Assembly: GCA_027627225.1 (NCBI GenBank)
Contig: JAPFQT010000083.1
Location: 806,001-870,000, forward strand
DNA from: Congeria kusceri
Taxonomy: Eukaryota; Mollusca; Bivalvia; Myida; Dreissenidae
Reading direction: 5' to 3'
DNA length: 64,000 bases
Positions 34,807 through 45,130 of this stretch are shown in pieces (positions within the stretch are counted from its first letter, which is position 1; each line of letters opens with the position of its first letter). The position numbers were made by a program, and so were the translations under genes. The notes under the pieces are model-generated. The model saw nothing but the letters and a program-made list of their open reading frames with translations. It had not been told where the DNA came from and did no database searches.

Positions 34807-35475
34807 CAAGAGCTGTCTCAGGACAGTGTGCTCGACTATTCACTTTGCTTTGATAGTATGTATATTCTGTCAGTGACCTTACATAATGACTATGAAACGT
34901 ATGCAAAATTTCAATTGAATATCTGTAGTAGTTACAAACATATGTATTTGTTGCACTCAAACCGTAACCTGAATCTTTTAAGTACAAAAAGGGGCACAAT
35001 TCTGCTAAATTGCAGGTTAAAGTAATAGGCCTTGGTCAGTGACTTAACATAATGACCCCAGAGACATGTGTGAAGTTTCAATTGAATATCTGTAGAAGTT
35101 ACAGAGATATGGACTTGTTGCACGCAAAAAGTACAAAAAGTACAAAAAGAGGCCTAAGTCTGCTTAATTGCAGGTCAGAGTTATGGGCCTTGATCAGTGA
35201 TCTTATATAATGACCCTGAAGACATGTGTCAAGTTCCCACTGAATATCTGTTGTAGTTATAGAGATATGGAGTTGTTGCACACAAACTTTAACCTGACTT
35301 TTCTAAGTACAAAAAGGGGCATAATTCTGCTAAATAGCAGGTCAGAGTGATTGGCCTTGATCAATAACCTTATTATAATGACCCTGAATGCATGTGTGAA
35401 GTTTTAATTGAATGTCTGTAGTAGATATAGAGATATGGAGTTGGTGCACGCAAACTCTAACCTGTTTTTCTATCT
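34807..35475 (-). repeat. Dispersed repeat (AAGAGCTGTCTCAGGACAG start), reverse copy
   Basis: This is the reverse-oriented relative of 13626-14590. It opens AAGAGCTGTCTCAGGACAG...GCTCGACTATTC and carries about four ~165-bp units with ATAATGACCCTGAAGACATG, AATATCTGTAGTAGTTA and AAAGGGGCATAATTCTGCT. Confidence 0.75.
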
Positions 35476-35608
35476 ACAACTAGACATGTGTCCATAGGAC
35501 CCAGATGCCCCAACATTCTGCTGGTTGTCACAATCCTCCCATATGTTGGAAAAAATGCACCATTATAGGGAGATAGGACAAATTGCCACATTTTGCTAGT
35601 ATGACTCA

Positions 35609-35775
35609 TTAGTTGCACAACACATGGGGGAATGGAACTGTCTTGGCAGACTTTTCTGGCAAGGTTGGAAATGTATCAACAAACAAATAATTTAATTTTT
35701 TGAGGTCCTGATCACCATCTGGATCCATTAATTTGTTTAAGGCTTCCTTATTGTTGGGCATATTTTCACATAAAG
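35609..35775 (-). CDS. Candidate (alternative) terminal exon, minus strand
   Basis: A minus-strand acceptor, ATATATATTACAG, leads into LCENMPNNKEALNKLMDPDG and then QDLKKLNYLFVDTFPTLPEK, closing with SAKTVPFPHVLCN and TAA. A GATG|GTGATC site inside the exon could serve as a donor; it would splice in the correct phase to the exon at 34544-34624. The block could therefore be either an internal exon of that gene with a readthrough 3' end or a separate gene's last exon. No family is recognised. Confidence 0.5.
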
Positions 35776-37030
35776 CTGTAATATATATTATTTGCATACC
35801 ATGGGAACATGTTGTCTGAGGTTGGCACTTTCCGAGTGTATTCTAGTTGTTTTTGCTCTGTGGTTTCCTCTGTTAATGCTTGTAGATACATGTAGTTGAA
35901 GATCATCAAGCTTTTAGTCCAAGATTTCTTTAAAAGGATGAATATGAACAGTGTATTTCTTAAATATTATATACACTCAATATATAATATTACTAATCAA
36001 CTCATCCAATATGGTTTGCATGCGGTGTACTCGACCAACTACATCACGGTACTGAAAGCTGTTAAATAACCTTATTAGATACAAGGAATGGAACTCCTAT
36101 AAACATGAGTTTGATATTTTCTTTATTTTTCATGCATTTTAAATGTTTTTCATATTTTATGCTTCAGTAAATATCAATCTTACATTGTTAAATGTCAGTT
36201 TCTAAAAGAATTTGTAATTATGAATTCATGTGTAAGCTTTATAAGTTACAAAATCATCTTTTACAACTCAGTATTTATACTAGAGTATCAGTCTTCACAA
36301 TATTTTCTTAGAAGGACTTGCCCATTGGGGCTTGGCCATACAATTTTAACTTTCAACCGAATACTAATGCTTACTACGACAAACTATACTATTTCAACAA
36401 GTAAAAGTAGCAACAGAAGCTCTGGTCTCCAATATTGAGCTACTTTTTCTAGGGGCAATATGGTCTAGTTACAGCGAATTTAGTCCTATATGAAAAGTAA
36501 CACTACATTTGTTGCACATCTTTTAAAAATATTTGTTAGAATTTACACTATTCATATATTGGCAAAATCAATATTGACCAAGGGCCATACAAGAGTTCAG
36601 TGGTTGAGTTTTTGTACAAGCGTAAGAACTCCTTAAAGCCGCAGTCCATATAATTCAATGCATCTTAAATTGGCACTGGTTCTAATGAACGTTAATGCGG
36701 TTAACTTCGCAAAAAACCTTTTTCTTATTTACGAAAGGCATTTTATAATGTCTATGTTCAAAAATGCTTGGTACAAACGGACTACACTCTAATGTACATG
36801 CTGATTTACTCCAGAGGTATCACCAGGTATTGCATACAGAAACTATATGGTAATAAGTTACGAAAATGTTACTACTTTATCAATGTCAATGCATGTTTTT
36901 GTATTTTGACCGGTAGGATGTCCATTAGAAATGATTTATGCAAAGTTTTATTTGTATTACATATAACATATATCTGGACTTCTGCTTTAAAGACAATAAG
37001 GTCAATTACGAACAAAAGCGTGCTGTTTCT
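35776..37030. other. Intergenic or intronic stretch
   Basis: No exon with matched splice sites or repeat unit is recognised. Open frames at 36220 and 36768 lack protein-like composition. Confidence 0.35.
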
Positions 37031-37180
37031 ATGATGTTTCTTCTACTACTGATAAGCATGTGGCTAGTGCCGGGTAATGGTCAGTCACGCATGCGAAATG
37101 TGATGGCCATAAATATACTACAGTGCCGGTGTCAAATAAGTTGCTCTGCGTCCCAGACCTGTTCTGGCACAGGTACTTGA
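37031..37180 (+). CDS. Short secreted-peptide-like ORF cut by a transposon
   Basis: From the ATG the frame reads MMFLLLLISMWLVPGNG, a good signal peptide with a predictable cleavage near GNG|QS. About 30 residues with four cysteines follow (CRCQISC ... TC). The frame runs directly into the terminus of the palindromic transposon at 37168 and stops six bases later at TGA (37178-37180). Host sequence resumes after the second copy of the target duplication at 38208. It could be the first exon of a small cysteine-containing secreted protein or a chance ORF. No family is assigned. Confidence 0.35.
   Translation: MMFLLLLISMWLVPGNGQSRMRNVMAINILQCRCQISCSASQTCSGTGT
37160..37167. repeat. Left target-site duplication of palindromic transposon
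   Basis: TGTTCTGG immediately precedes the CACAGGTACTT terminus and recurs exactly at 38201-38208 after the mirror-image terminus. Confidence 0.9.
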
Positions 37181-38200
37181 CACAATTTTTTTGTCCTTGT
37201 ATCTATAATAAAAGAAAAGGTATACAACGATGATATAACAGGTGCATTAAACGAGCATGTTAAACTGCTTAAAGAACGACCAAATCACTAATATATCGTT
37301 GTGGTCGCCGACAAGAAACATCCATCTACGGGTTAACACTTTTTATTTGATGAAAATCCGTCAAATATATCCAAAATAGCTAAAAGTTTCACCAAAACGA
37401 CCCCGAAATCGAAGTGTGTAAATCTCGACGTCCAATGACTTTCATAACAGAACGTGACTCTTGGTCGATTTTTCACAGTTTATCACTAGCTAATGCTATA
37501 AACTCCACGTACGTTTGTCAGTGTCAAAGCCTTCCGTCGAAATACTACGGTCTTTAGTCACAGCTGAACGTTAATCGTCGGAAAATCAGAAGAAAAAACG
37601 CTGTTTAGCTACTTTACATGACGACCACCATTTTAAGACGGAAGCGGTGTTACGGATCGAAGTCATCTCATTGGTTGAAAATCAAAACAGCCAATCAGAA
37701 ACAAGATATAGATTCACCGCGTTCCTACAATAATATGGTGACTTCGTGTTACAAAAAATAATATTTAGCGTATTTTTTCTACATTTCCTAAGTTTAACGT
37801 TCAGCTGTGACTAAAGACCGTCATATTTCGAAGGAAGAATTTGTCACTGACAAACGTACGTGGAGTTCATAGCATTAGCTAGTGATAAACTGTGAAAAAT
37901 CGACCAAGAGTCACGTTCTGTTATGAAAGTCATTGGACGTCGAGATTTACACACTTCGATTTCGGGGTCGTTTTGGTGAAACTTTTAGCTATTTTGGATA
38001 TATTTGACGGATTTTCATCAAATAAAAAGTGTTAACCCGTAGATGGATGTTTCTTGTCGGCGACCACAACGATATATTAGTGATTTGGTCGTTCTTTAAG
38101 CAGTTTAACATGCTCGTTTAATGCACCTGTTATATCATCGTTGGATACCTTTTCTTTTATTATAGATACAAGGACAAAAAAATTGTGTCAAGTACCTGTG
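37168..38200. mobile_element. Palindromic transposon, 1,033 bp, 407-bp inverted arms
   Basis: The arms 37168-37574 and 37794-38200 are reverse complements; the outer ~140 bp differ by about one base, while inner parts differ more. The termini are CACAGGTACTTGACACAA and its complement. An exact 8-bp target duplication flanks the element. The 219-bp spacer contains inverted CCAAT motifs (CCAATCAG and ATTGGTTG) and an ACGGAAGC ETS-like site. No protein is encoded. The 8-bp duplication and CA termini would fit hAT or P-like families. A truncated copy lies at 11516-12069. Confidence 0.9.
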
Positions 38201-38449
38201 TGTTCTGGTGACTTTTTGTACTGTATTGTATTTTTGACGACTTTGTTTCGATTTTTTCGCTATTAAATATTTATGTCAGTTCTGTTTATTTATGTTATTT
38301 GTTTCATTAGTATATATGGAAATGAAAACAATCAAATGTTACCTTGATCACGTCCGAATTAATTGCAAAATCCTTTCATAAACTGCAACGGATATATTTG
38401 TATTGACATTTCTGCCATTTTACCGGAAGTTGGAGTAACATGTGACCCT

Positions 38450-38497
38450 AAGACAGTTCGGTTCCAAGACAATTTGGCCTCAAGACCATTCGGTTCA
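38450..38497. repeat. Three tandem 16-bp units
   Basis: AAGACAGTTCGGTTCC, AAGACAATTTGGCCTC and AAGACCATTCGGTTCA follow one another without gaps. Confidence 0.7.
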
Positions 38498-38665
38498 GAG
38501 ATTCACAAGACTTGAAACATGCGCCGTCATCATCGACTATATTAATGTCTTGTTCTTTGTTTTGACTGTATCATGGTGGATATTATAAATATAACAATAA
38601 AACACAACGTTTCTTAGGGTTTTTTTATTATCACATCTAATAATATTTATATTTAATAAGCTTAC

Positions 38666-38800
38666 CATATAAAAATAATGTTTCAAATCAAAACAAATTT
38701 CGTATAAATATATCACTGGAAAAAAATAACTAAAGCAATAAAAAAAAATAATTGTACTAACACAAGTTAAAAGCATAAACCACTTTTGATAAGTCTGCAT
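38666..38800 (-). CDS. Candidate first exon with signal anchor (paralogue 1)
   Basis: On the minus strand an ATG frame of 45 residues starts MQTYQKWFMLL and is strongly hydrophobic through CVSTIIFFYCFSYFFPVI. It ends at ATG|GTAAGC, an excellent donor. Short basic-free head plus one membrane span is typical of type II Golgi enzymes or an uncleaved signal. The block at 39049-39142 is similar in both DNA and protein, suggesting a local duplication. Confidence 0.35.
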
Positions 38801-39048
38801 AATATTAAAGGGGCATATCGAGGTATTTCCAATTAATAGTATACTTCAAAATTATATAACGTTTGTCAACTGTTTATCGACACAAGGATATCGTGTTTAA
38901 CAATGCTTCAATATTAATTCTCTGTAAATGAACTTTATTTTTGCAAATGTCATTGTCGATCTACCGTATATACACCCCTTTAACGTACCATGTTAAAAAT
39001 ATAAACTCAAAAAAACAAATAAAATAGAAATATATGAAAATATTATAC

Positions 39049-39142
39049 GTGTTTTATATAATCCAGTGGAAAAATAACTACCAATGAAAGCTATTGAAAC
39101 AAAAATGGTGCTAACAAAAGTAAAAACTTGTTTTAATTTCAT
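39049..39142 (-). CDS. Candidate first exon with signal anchor (paralogue 2)
   Basis: The minus-strand frame MKLKQVFTFVSTIFVSIAF continues IGSYFSTGLYKT before a donor-like ACAC|GTATAA. A basic N-terminus followed by one hydrophobic span suggests a type II membrane protein. It aligns with the neighbouring block over the VSTI...SYF...LY pattern. No downstream catalytic exon was identified. Confidence 0.35.
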
Positions 39143-39599
39143 TATTCTTATATATAAATTAAAAACATTCAGAGAGCACAGACACTCCACCAAGATAGGT
39201 AACCATGCATAGCAATGTAAATTTTCAGTGTTTGATTAGCTCCCTTATCCAATTTCCCATTAATTAAAACAATTCTGACAATGTGTTTCATTGACTTACT
39301 TTCACCTTCCTACAAAATTCCACACAAATCCATCATAACATTTTGTGTTAAGTTCCGTATTAATATATAGAAGTTGCTAATTAATATTTAGACAGAAAAA
39401 CAAACAAATGCCAGCAACAACATAACCACATATGCGGAGATAAAAAGTAATGTTTGGGTTAACATATAAAAGGAACGACCAAATCTATTTTTTTAAAAAT
39501 CATCTCTTAAAGACAGCGATAAATGTAATAATCGAATCGATTAATGTCCGAAATTCTGATTAGAAAAGTACAATTATCAGTAGATTTAGAAGTTTTACC
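39143..39599. other. AT-rich upstream flank
   Basis: No gene or repeat is recognised. If the 39.1-kb exon is real, its promoter would lie here; nothing decisive is visible. Confidence 0.3.
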
Positions 39600-40075
39600 A
39601 GCATCAACAACAGCAGCAGTGGTAGTAGTTGGTGTAAATGTTAATAGTAGAAGTAATAGTGGAAGTAGTGCAGAGGCGTTGTAAGCAGAATTGGAGCAGT
39701 AGCAAAAGTAATAATAGCAGCACCATTAGAAGCAGCAACAGTAGCAGCAACAATAGTAGTAGCAGCAGTAACTGCAGCAATCGTAGCAGATGCAGATGTA
39801 TCAGAAGAAGTAGCAGCAGTATGAGCAGCAGCAACAGTAGCAGCAGCATCTCCAGCAGTAGATTCAATAGCAGCATCAGTCGATGTAACATATCAGCAGC
39901 AGCATTAGCAGGCAGTAGTAACAATGGTTGCAGCTGTAGCTGCAGCAGCAGTAGTAGAAGTAGCAGCTACAGCAGTAGAAACATCAGTCGTTTCAGTGGT
40001 TGCAGTAGTAGTTCAAGCTGCAGTAGTTGCATAGGTAGAAGCAGCAACAGACAACAGCAGCTGCTGCATATAGCA
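39600..40075. repeat. Degenerate CAG/TAG trinucleotide block
   Basis: About 475 bp consist almost entirely of AGC, AGT and AGA triplets on the plus strand. The two strands give poly-Ser and poly-Leu open frames, which I regard as artefacts. Purity is low, so this is an old or interrupted expansion. Confidence 0.85.
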
Positions 40076-40371
40076 AATTCGTATCTTTTTATGTAATCAA
40101 TCCATGTATTATTTCAGGAATTGCAGTTTTATATTTTTTCTTTTATTTCAATAGTTTTTATTTGTTATTTACATGTTACATATTGATGTCCTACTGATTT
40201 TAACCGTTTAAAAGTTTTGTTTTGGCATACAAGGCTAGCCAGACCAGAGGCACCGTCTACCCTACACTACTACCCTACACAACACTAACCACACCTCTCT
40301 CCCAAGTCTCCCCACACTCTCAGTAACTACTCGGGACATCTGGTCTCCTCGTTTAGCCTACCTTAATTTTA

Positions 40372-40500
40372 CATTATTATTATTATTATTATTATTAAAT
40401 AATAATAATAATAATAATAATAATAATTATTATTATTATTATTATCATTATTATTATTATTACTATTATTATTATTATTATTATTATTTTTTTTTTTTTT
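40372..40500. repeat. Palindromic TTA/AAT microsatellite with T run
   Basis: (ATT)n passes into (AAT)n and back to (ATT)n, so flanking blocks can pair with the central one. A T-rich run closes it. Confidence 0.9.
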
Positions 40501-40544
40501 GTATTTATTTTATTTGTATAATTGTGATTTGTATATATAATGGT

Positions 40545-40860
40545 TGTTATTAGCAACAGTAGTTGCATCTGAAGCATGTGTAACTGTAGCAGCTTGTAGC
40601 ATCAGCAGTTGCAGCAGCAGTTGTAGTAGTATCAACAGCAGCAGCAGTAGCCGCAGCAGCAGCATATGCAATAGCAGCGGCAGTAGTAGAAGCGCAGCAG
40701 CAGCAGCAAAGGTCGAATGGAAGAAGTAGTAAAGTAAGCAGACGTAATTATACCAATACATTGTTAGTAGAAGTAGAAGTAGTTGTTGCTGTTGTTATTG
40801 ATGTTGTAGTTCTAGCAATATGTTGTTTGTTGTGGTTGCTGGTTCGGTTGTGTTGTTGGC
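40545..40860. repeat. Second trinucleotide block
   Basis: GCAGCAG/TAGTAG triplets dominate 40545-40725, followed by GTAGAAGTAGAAGTAGTTG and GTTGTTATTGATGTTGTAG-type triplets to 40860. Composition matches the 39.6-kb block. Confidence 0.8.
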
Positions 40861-41488
40861 TGCTTAGAATTTGTATTGTTCCATTAATTTGTATTTCACC
40901 TCTTACACGTATTACACAAAATTAACGTTCCTATTGATAGAAATACTAAAACACACGAAGTATAACACAGCCAAATGTCAATGTGTCATTAAAGCCACAA
41001 CATATGCATCGAGTATAACTTTCAGTATCGTATAATTATATTATTCTGTGAAAGTAATTAAGCAATTCCTAAACACAAAATTCTTCGCTCGTATAGTATT
41101 CCGAAATATAAAGATTTAACGATTTTCCTTAATAATAAAAAACACAATGCCAACCTTCGAAACAACTGAATTGAGTTATTCAGCATGTAAAAACGTATAC
41201 ATTTTGACAAGTCGTCAAAAGCTTATGCTTTTTGTAAATTAGTTTAATCATCTCGTCATAAATGTCACTTGTTGGACATGTTCATATTTTATACATATTC
41301 GGTGTCTTTAATCCGTAATGTTAGTAATCAGTAGCGTAGAAATAAATAATGCATATTAACTTGTAGCATGTTTTTGTTATGCTCCATTGTTTAATGCCGG
41401 AAGTATGAAACACCTTACTGCTACAATTAAGAGTAACAGCTTGAAACTGCATAAACATAACAAAAAACAACAACAAACAAACAAACAA
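40861..41488. other. AT-rich stretch, nothing recognised
   Basis: No exon, RNA gene or repeat unit can be supported. Confidence 0.4.
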
Positions 41489-42010
41489 GAGCTGTCTCAG
41501 GAAAACGCGCTCGACTATTCAACCGCTTTGTCAACAGTTATGGGCCTTTATCACTACAAAAAAGTGCATGATTCTATTAAAATGCTGGTCACAGTTATGT
41601 GCCTTGGCCAATGACCTTATATATTGACCCTTAAGACAGTTTGCACGCAAACTTTAACCTGAAATTTTTAGTACAAATGGGTCATAATTCTGCTAAATTG
41701 CAGGTCAGAGTTATGGGCCTTGGTCAGTGACCTTATATAATGCCCTGAGGTCATGTGTGAAGTTTCACTTGAATATCTGTGGTAGTTAACGGCTAGCTCA
41801 GTTGGTAGAGTGCTGGACTACAAATCCGAGGATCGCGGGTTCGATTCCCAGCCCGGCCACATTATTTGTGTGGGGATTGGTCATGACATTATTTATACGG
41901 CCATTCTCCCCCCTACCTCTGATTCAAGTAGGGCAGTTGTCAGTCATAAGTACTTTTCTAAGTACAATTAGGGGCATAATATTGCTAAAATGCTGGTACA
42001 GTTGTGGATC
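41489..42010 (-). repeat. Dispersed repeat (AAGAGCTGTCTCAGG start) split by a SINE
   Basis: The copy opens AAGAGCTGTCTCAGGAAAAC then GCGCTCGACTATTC, as at 34807. Its ~165-bp units are interrupted at about 41788 by a tRNA-derived SINE and resume at about 41946 (TAAGTACTTTTCTAAGTAC). Confidence 0.7.
41790..41945 (+). mobile_element. tRNA-derived SINE, truncated
   Basis: The A box is TAGCTCAGTTGGTAGAGTG (41794-41812) and the B box GGTTCGATTCC (41838-41848), followed by CAGCCCGGCCAC. The body then continues TTGTGTGGGGATTGGTCATG to GGGCAGTTGTCAGT and stops, lacking the tail of the 20450 copy. The tRNA head is well preserved, but its 5' acceptor strand does not pair, so it is not called a tRNA gene. 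Confidence 0.75.
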
Positions 42011-42344
42011 TCAGCCAGTGACACTTATTGAATATCATAAATGATGTAGTCGTTATAATTAACACGTCGAACTTAACTATGATTGAACAAAAATATAAAA
42101 TATATTGTATACACAGATAATCATATCAGTCTGTTTATCTTTGGAGTATCGATCATTATCTTGTCCTTACATTTTAGGAGTGTTACATACACATTTAGTT
42201 AATCGACCGTTTTTCTATGATTCGATCATTTGTTGTTCTTTAATTTACACTGTTCGATCATGTGTTGTTCTTCCATCTGTTTGGTAGCAACTCAGTTGTG
42301 CTTTTCCATTCAGGGCATTCCTGCAAAATAGAACATAGATGCAC

Positions 42345-42485
42345 TATCATCATCATCATCACCATCACCATATCACCATCACCATCACCATCATCACCAT
42401 CACCATCACCATCATCATCATCATGATGTGTATGATAATACAAAATGTCATCATCATCAGCAGCAGCAGCACCACCACCACAACC
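42345..42485. repeat. ATC/ACC microsatellite
   Basis: (ATC)n and (CACCAT)n runs are followed by a short (CAG)n and (CACCAC)n tract. Confidence 0.9.
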
Positions 42486-42679
42486 ACAACCATTTATGTG
42501 ATTATTAAATATTGTACCAACTTTAAATAATGGACGCCCATGCATTACATCGCATTTTTACAAACCTGCAAAGCATTGACAAACGATAGTTTTCTACAGG
42601 TAGTCATCACATTAATTAAAATAATGAAGCCTTATTTCACGTGAATTCTTAATAATACACTTTCTTATAAATTTACCGT

Positions 42680-43080
42680 ATTGTCGTCGGCATCTTCCGT
42701 TGTTTGTCGCCGGCACCGTCCGCTGGTTGTCGCCGGCATCGTGCGATGTTTGTCACCGGCATCGTCCGTTGTTTGTCGCCGGCATCGTCCGCTGTTTGTC
42801 ATGGGTATCGCATCGTCCGTTGTTTTTCGCCGGCATCGTTCGCGGTTTGTCAACGGCATCGTTCGCTGGTTGTCGCCGGCATCGTCCGATGGTTGTCGCA
42901 AGCATCGTCCGCTGGTTGTCATCGGCATCGTCCGTTGACTGACGCGGACATCGTTTCCTGTTTGACGCCGACATCGTTCGCTGGCTGTCATTGGCATCGT
43001 CCGCTGGTTTTCATCGGTATCATCGCCGGCAATGTCCGTTGTTTGTCGTCAGCATCGGGGTCTCGTTGTTAGTCTGCATC
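42680..43080. repeat. 23-bp minisatellite, array 1 (~16 units)
   Basis: Units near CATCGTCCGTTGTTTGTCGC plus CGG repeat head to tail; variation is mainly in the middle and last four bases. One unit is shortened near 43020 and one has a 5-bp insertion near 42810. Because 23 is not a multiple of three, several frames stay open on both strands. I treat these frames as non-coding. Confidence 0.9.
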
Positions 43081-43740
43081 GAAACCACAATTATCATTAT
43101 CATCAGAGGTTTAGATCAGCTACAGTCGGTTAAATGCAAGTAAAATCGTTATAAACATGGACGAGTTTCTAAACATGGATTTTAAATTGACTACAGTATT
43201 AGCGTTACAATATCATAACAAATCACTACAAAGGCACAATGACCACCAGCACAATTAATTTGTATGTATCGTTACAATCCTTTTTTCGTTGCAGCTGTCT
43301 AACTCAACTTTTGACATTGCGAATAGTCCAATCAAATTATACAATAAAGGTAGAGCAATAGTACCGAATGAATTAATGTAATTATTGCATTTGCTAAACG
43401 CTAAATGATGTTAAACTGATGTTAAACTGCGCATAAAAGAAAACGTTACAACTTCTAAATAGCTCGTCATTTACATTTAGCCACAGTAGAAAACCGTCGA
43501 CTTACGAAACCCGTTTCTTTCAATTATCGGTTCGTTTCTTTCTATAAATGAATACTGCGTCCTAATAGTTAGTGATGCGACTATAACAGCTACGTCGGTG
43601 GCTGTTAAGACAAATGTGGGGGTGGCAGTCTCTACTGCACAAAGTCCAGATGTAGTTGGTCGTGGGGACCGTAATCGTCATTCATTGCTCCGCAATTTAT
43701 ATTTATCTATACGTTTTAAAGTTTTGACGAATCACTTAAA
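43081..43740. other. Flank of the amplified cluster
   Basis: No gene is recognised. The end, TTTATCTATACGTTTTAAAG, begins a motif that also precedes the SINEs at 44945 and 45915. Confidence 0.35.
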
Positions 43741-43744
43741 AGCT

Positions 43745-43955
43745 AAGTGGGGTCGCAGTTGAAATGGTGTCCGCCTTGTGTTCGGGAAATCCTAAGTTCA
43801 ATTACTACATGAGAAGCGTTCGAATGATCTTTCTCAAAAAGACACCAAGTACTGGCTCTACCCAGAAAACGGACTTTAAAGTGTCTCATTAAGCTCAGGC
43901 GTTCGACACAATCAAACTTAACTAAGTCTCAAATAAACTAAACTGATCATAAAAA
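43745..43955 (+). mobile_element. SINE copy in repeated segment (1 of 3)
   Basis: GTGTCCGCCTTGTGTTCGGG, a B-box-like AAGTTCAATTAC, AAAGACACCAAGTACTGGCT, CCCAGAAAACGGACT and a GACACAATCAAACTTAA-like tail follow the order of the complete SINE at 47198. The head is diverged. Confidence 0.65.
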
Positions 43956-44249
43956 GTACAACCAAAACATAAAATATAACGCTGAGCTTACGCAAATCAT
44001 GTCTTATAATGAAAAGTTAAAATAAAAACAGTACGCATTATGCTCGTTAAATCAGTTGATGTTATCCTCCATTTGTGTCATTTGCGTGCGTCATTGTCGT
44101 CATCTAGCTTGTGTTGTCGTCTGCTACAAAAAGCTGCTACACTGGCTCCTAAAATTGCTGGAATTATTTCAAAATGGAACAGGTTTGTACATTAAAAGGA
44201 AAATATTACAAAATAAGAAATAATTTTTAATTTATCGTTGTTTAAACCA

Positions 44250-44345
44250 CGATTTGAAGTTCTGATACGTAGGAATTTAAAAGCCACGCATCAAAACGAT
44301 AAAGCGCTGTTGATTGACCGATAAACAACGATAATGTGAAAATTA
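44250..44345 (+). repeat. Third SINE-like family, fragment
   Basis: TGAAGTTCTGATACGTAGGA ... GACCGATAAACAACGATAAT matches 57715-57840 and, less well, 53495-53600 and 54700-54800. In the better copies a GTTAGCCCAAGTGGTTTAAT / GATAGCCGAGTGATTTGATA segment resembles the A-box arm of tRNA-Leu or -Ser. Confidence 0.45.
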
Positions 44346-44944
44346 TTCAGATTCTAACATGATAGAACGAATATTTTTGTAATAGTTATGAGAAGTACAT
44401 TTTACTATGCTGAGCTCAGAATCGGGGCTATTTTTGTGTTGTTTATTAAGTAGTTTAACAACGATAATTTTGTTCTTTGTGAATAGAAAAACCAACGAAT
44501 ATCATATTAGAATAAAAATAAAATAAAAATAAGAATAAGAATAACAAAAATAAAAATCTTGTTATTGCCAGCCTAATCTTTTCGTAATTCAAAATTGTTC
44601 CGCTATTTATCTCTCTCTCTGTATATTTTTAATGAACTACTTGAAATTCTCATCATTAGTCGAACCAAACATGAAATGAACAGAAATATAACGTTGCGAA
44701 TCACATCGTGTATTGGTATTAGTCAAAATAACACAAAAACATTACACCCATGCTCCTTAAATCAGTTGATGTTCTCCTCCATTTGTTTAAATTATTTTAA
44801 AATAAAACAAATTTGTATATTAAGAGGAAACTATTACAAAATAAAAAATTAAATATTTTGTATTGCGACCTACTACGTGTATATAGTTTTCGTTATCAAT
44901 CGTTTTGCTATTATCTCTCTATGTACATTTTAAAGTTTTAAAGA

Positions 44945-45130
44945 ACCATTTAAATGTCAGTGGTTTACTTGATATGGTGTTCGCCTTCGATCTGAAGATC
45001 CTGAGTTTGAACCCTACCCGGGGAGCGAAAGGCAAGAAGAACTTGCTCAAAAAGACACTCATGTATTGGCTCTACACAGAAAACGGACTCAATAAGCTCG
45101 GATTTTCGACACAATCGAGCTCAAATATGT
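44945..45130 (+). mobile_element. SINE copy in repeated segment (2 of 3)
   Basis: GATATGGTGTTCGCCTTCG, a B-box-like GAGTTTGAACCCTACCCGG, GGCTCTACACAGAAAACGG and GACACAATCGAGCTCAAATA keep the same order as the complete copies. Confidence 0.7.

Noticed and set aside
39604..40096. Poly-Leu and poly-Ser ORFs
   Set aside because: They are read-through of degenerate AGC/AGT triplets on either strand, with no start context or splice support.
41790..41865. Functional tRNA gene
   Set aside because: A and B boxes are good, but the 5' acceptor strand does not pair with GCCCGGCCA and SINE body sequence follows.
42665..43072. Arg/His/Ser-rich ORFs on both strands
   Set aside because: They result from the first 23-bp minisatellite; frame openness is a property of the repeat.
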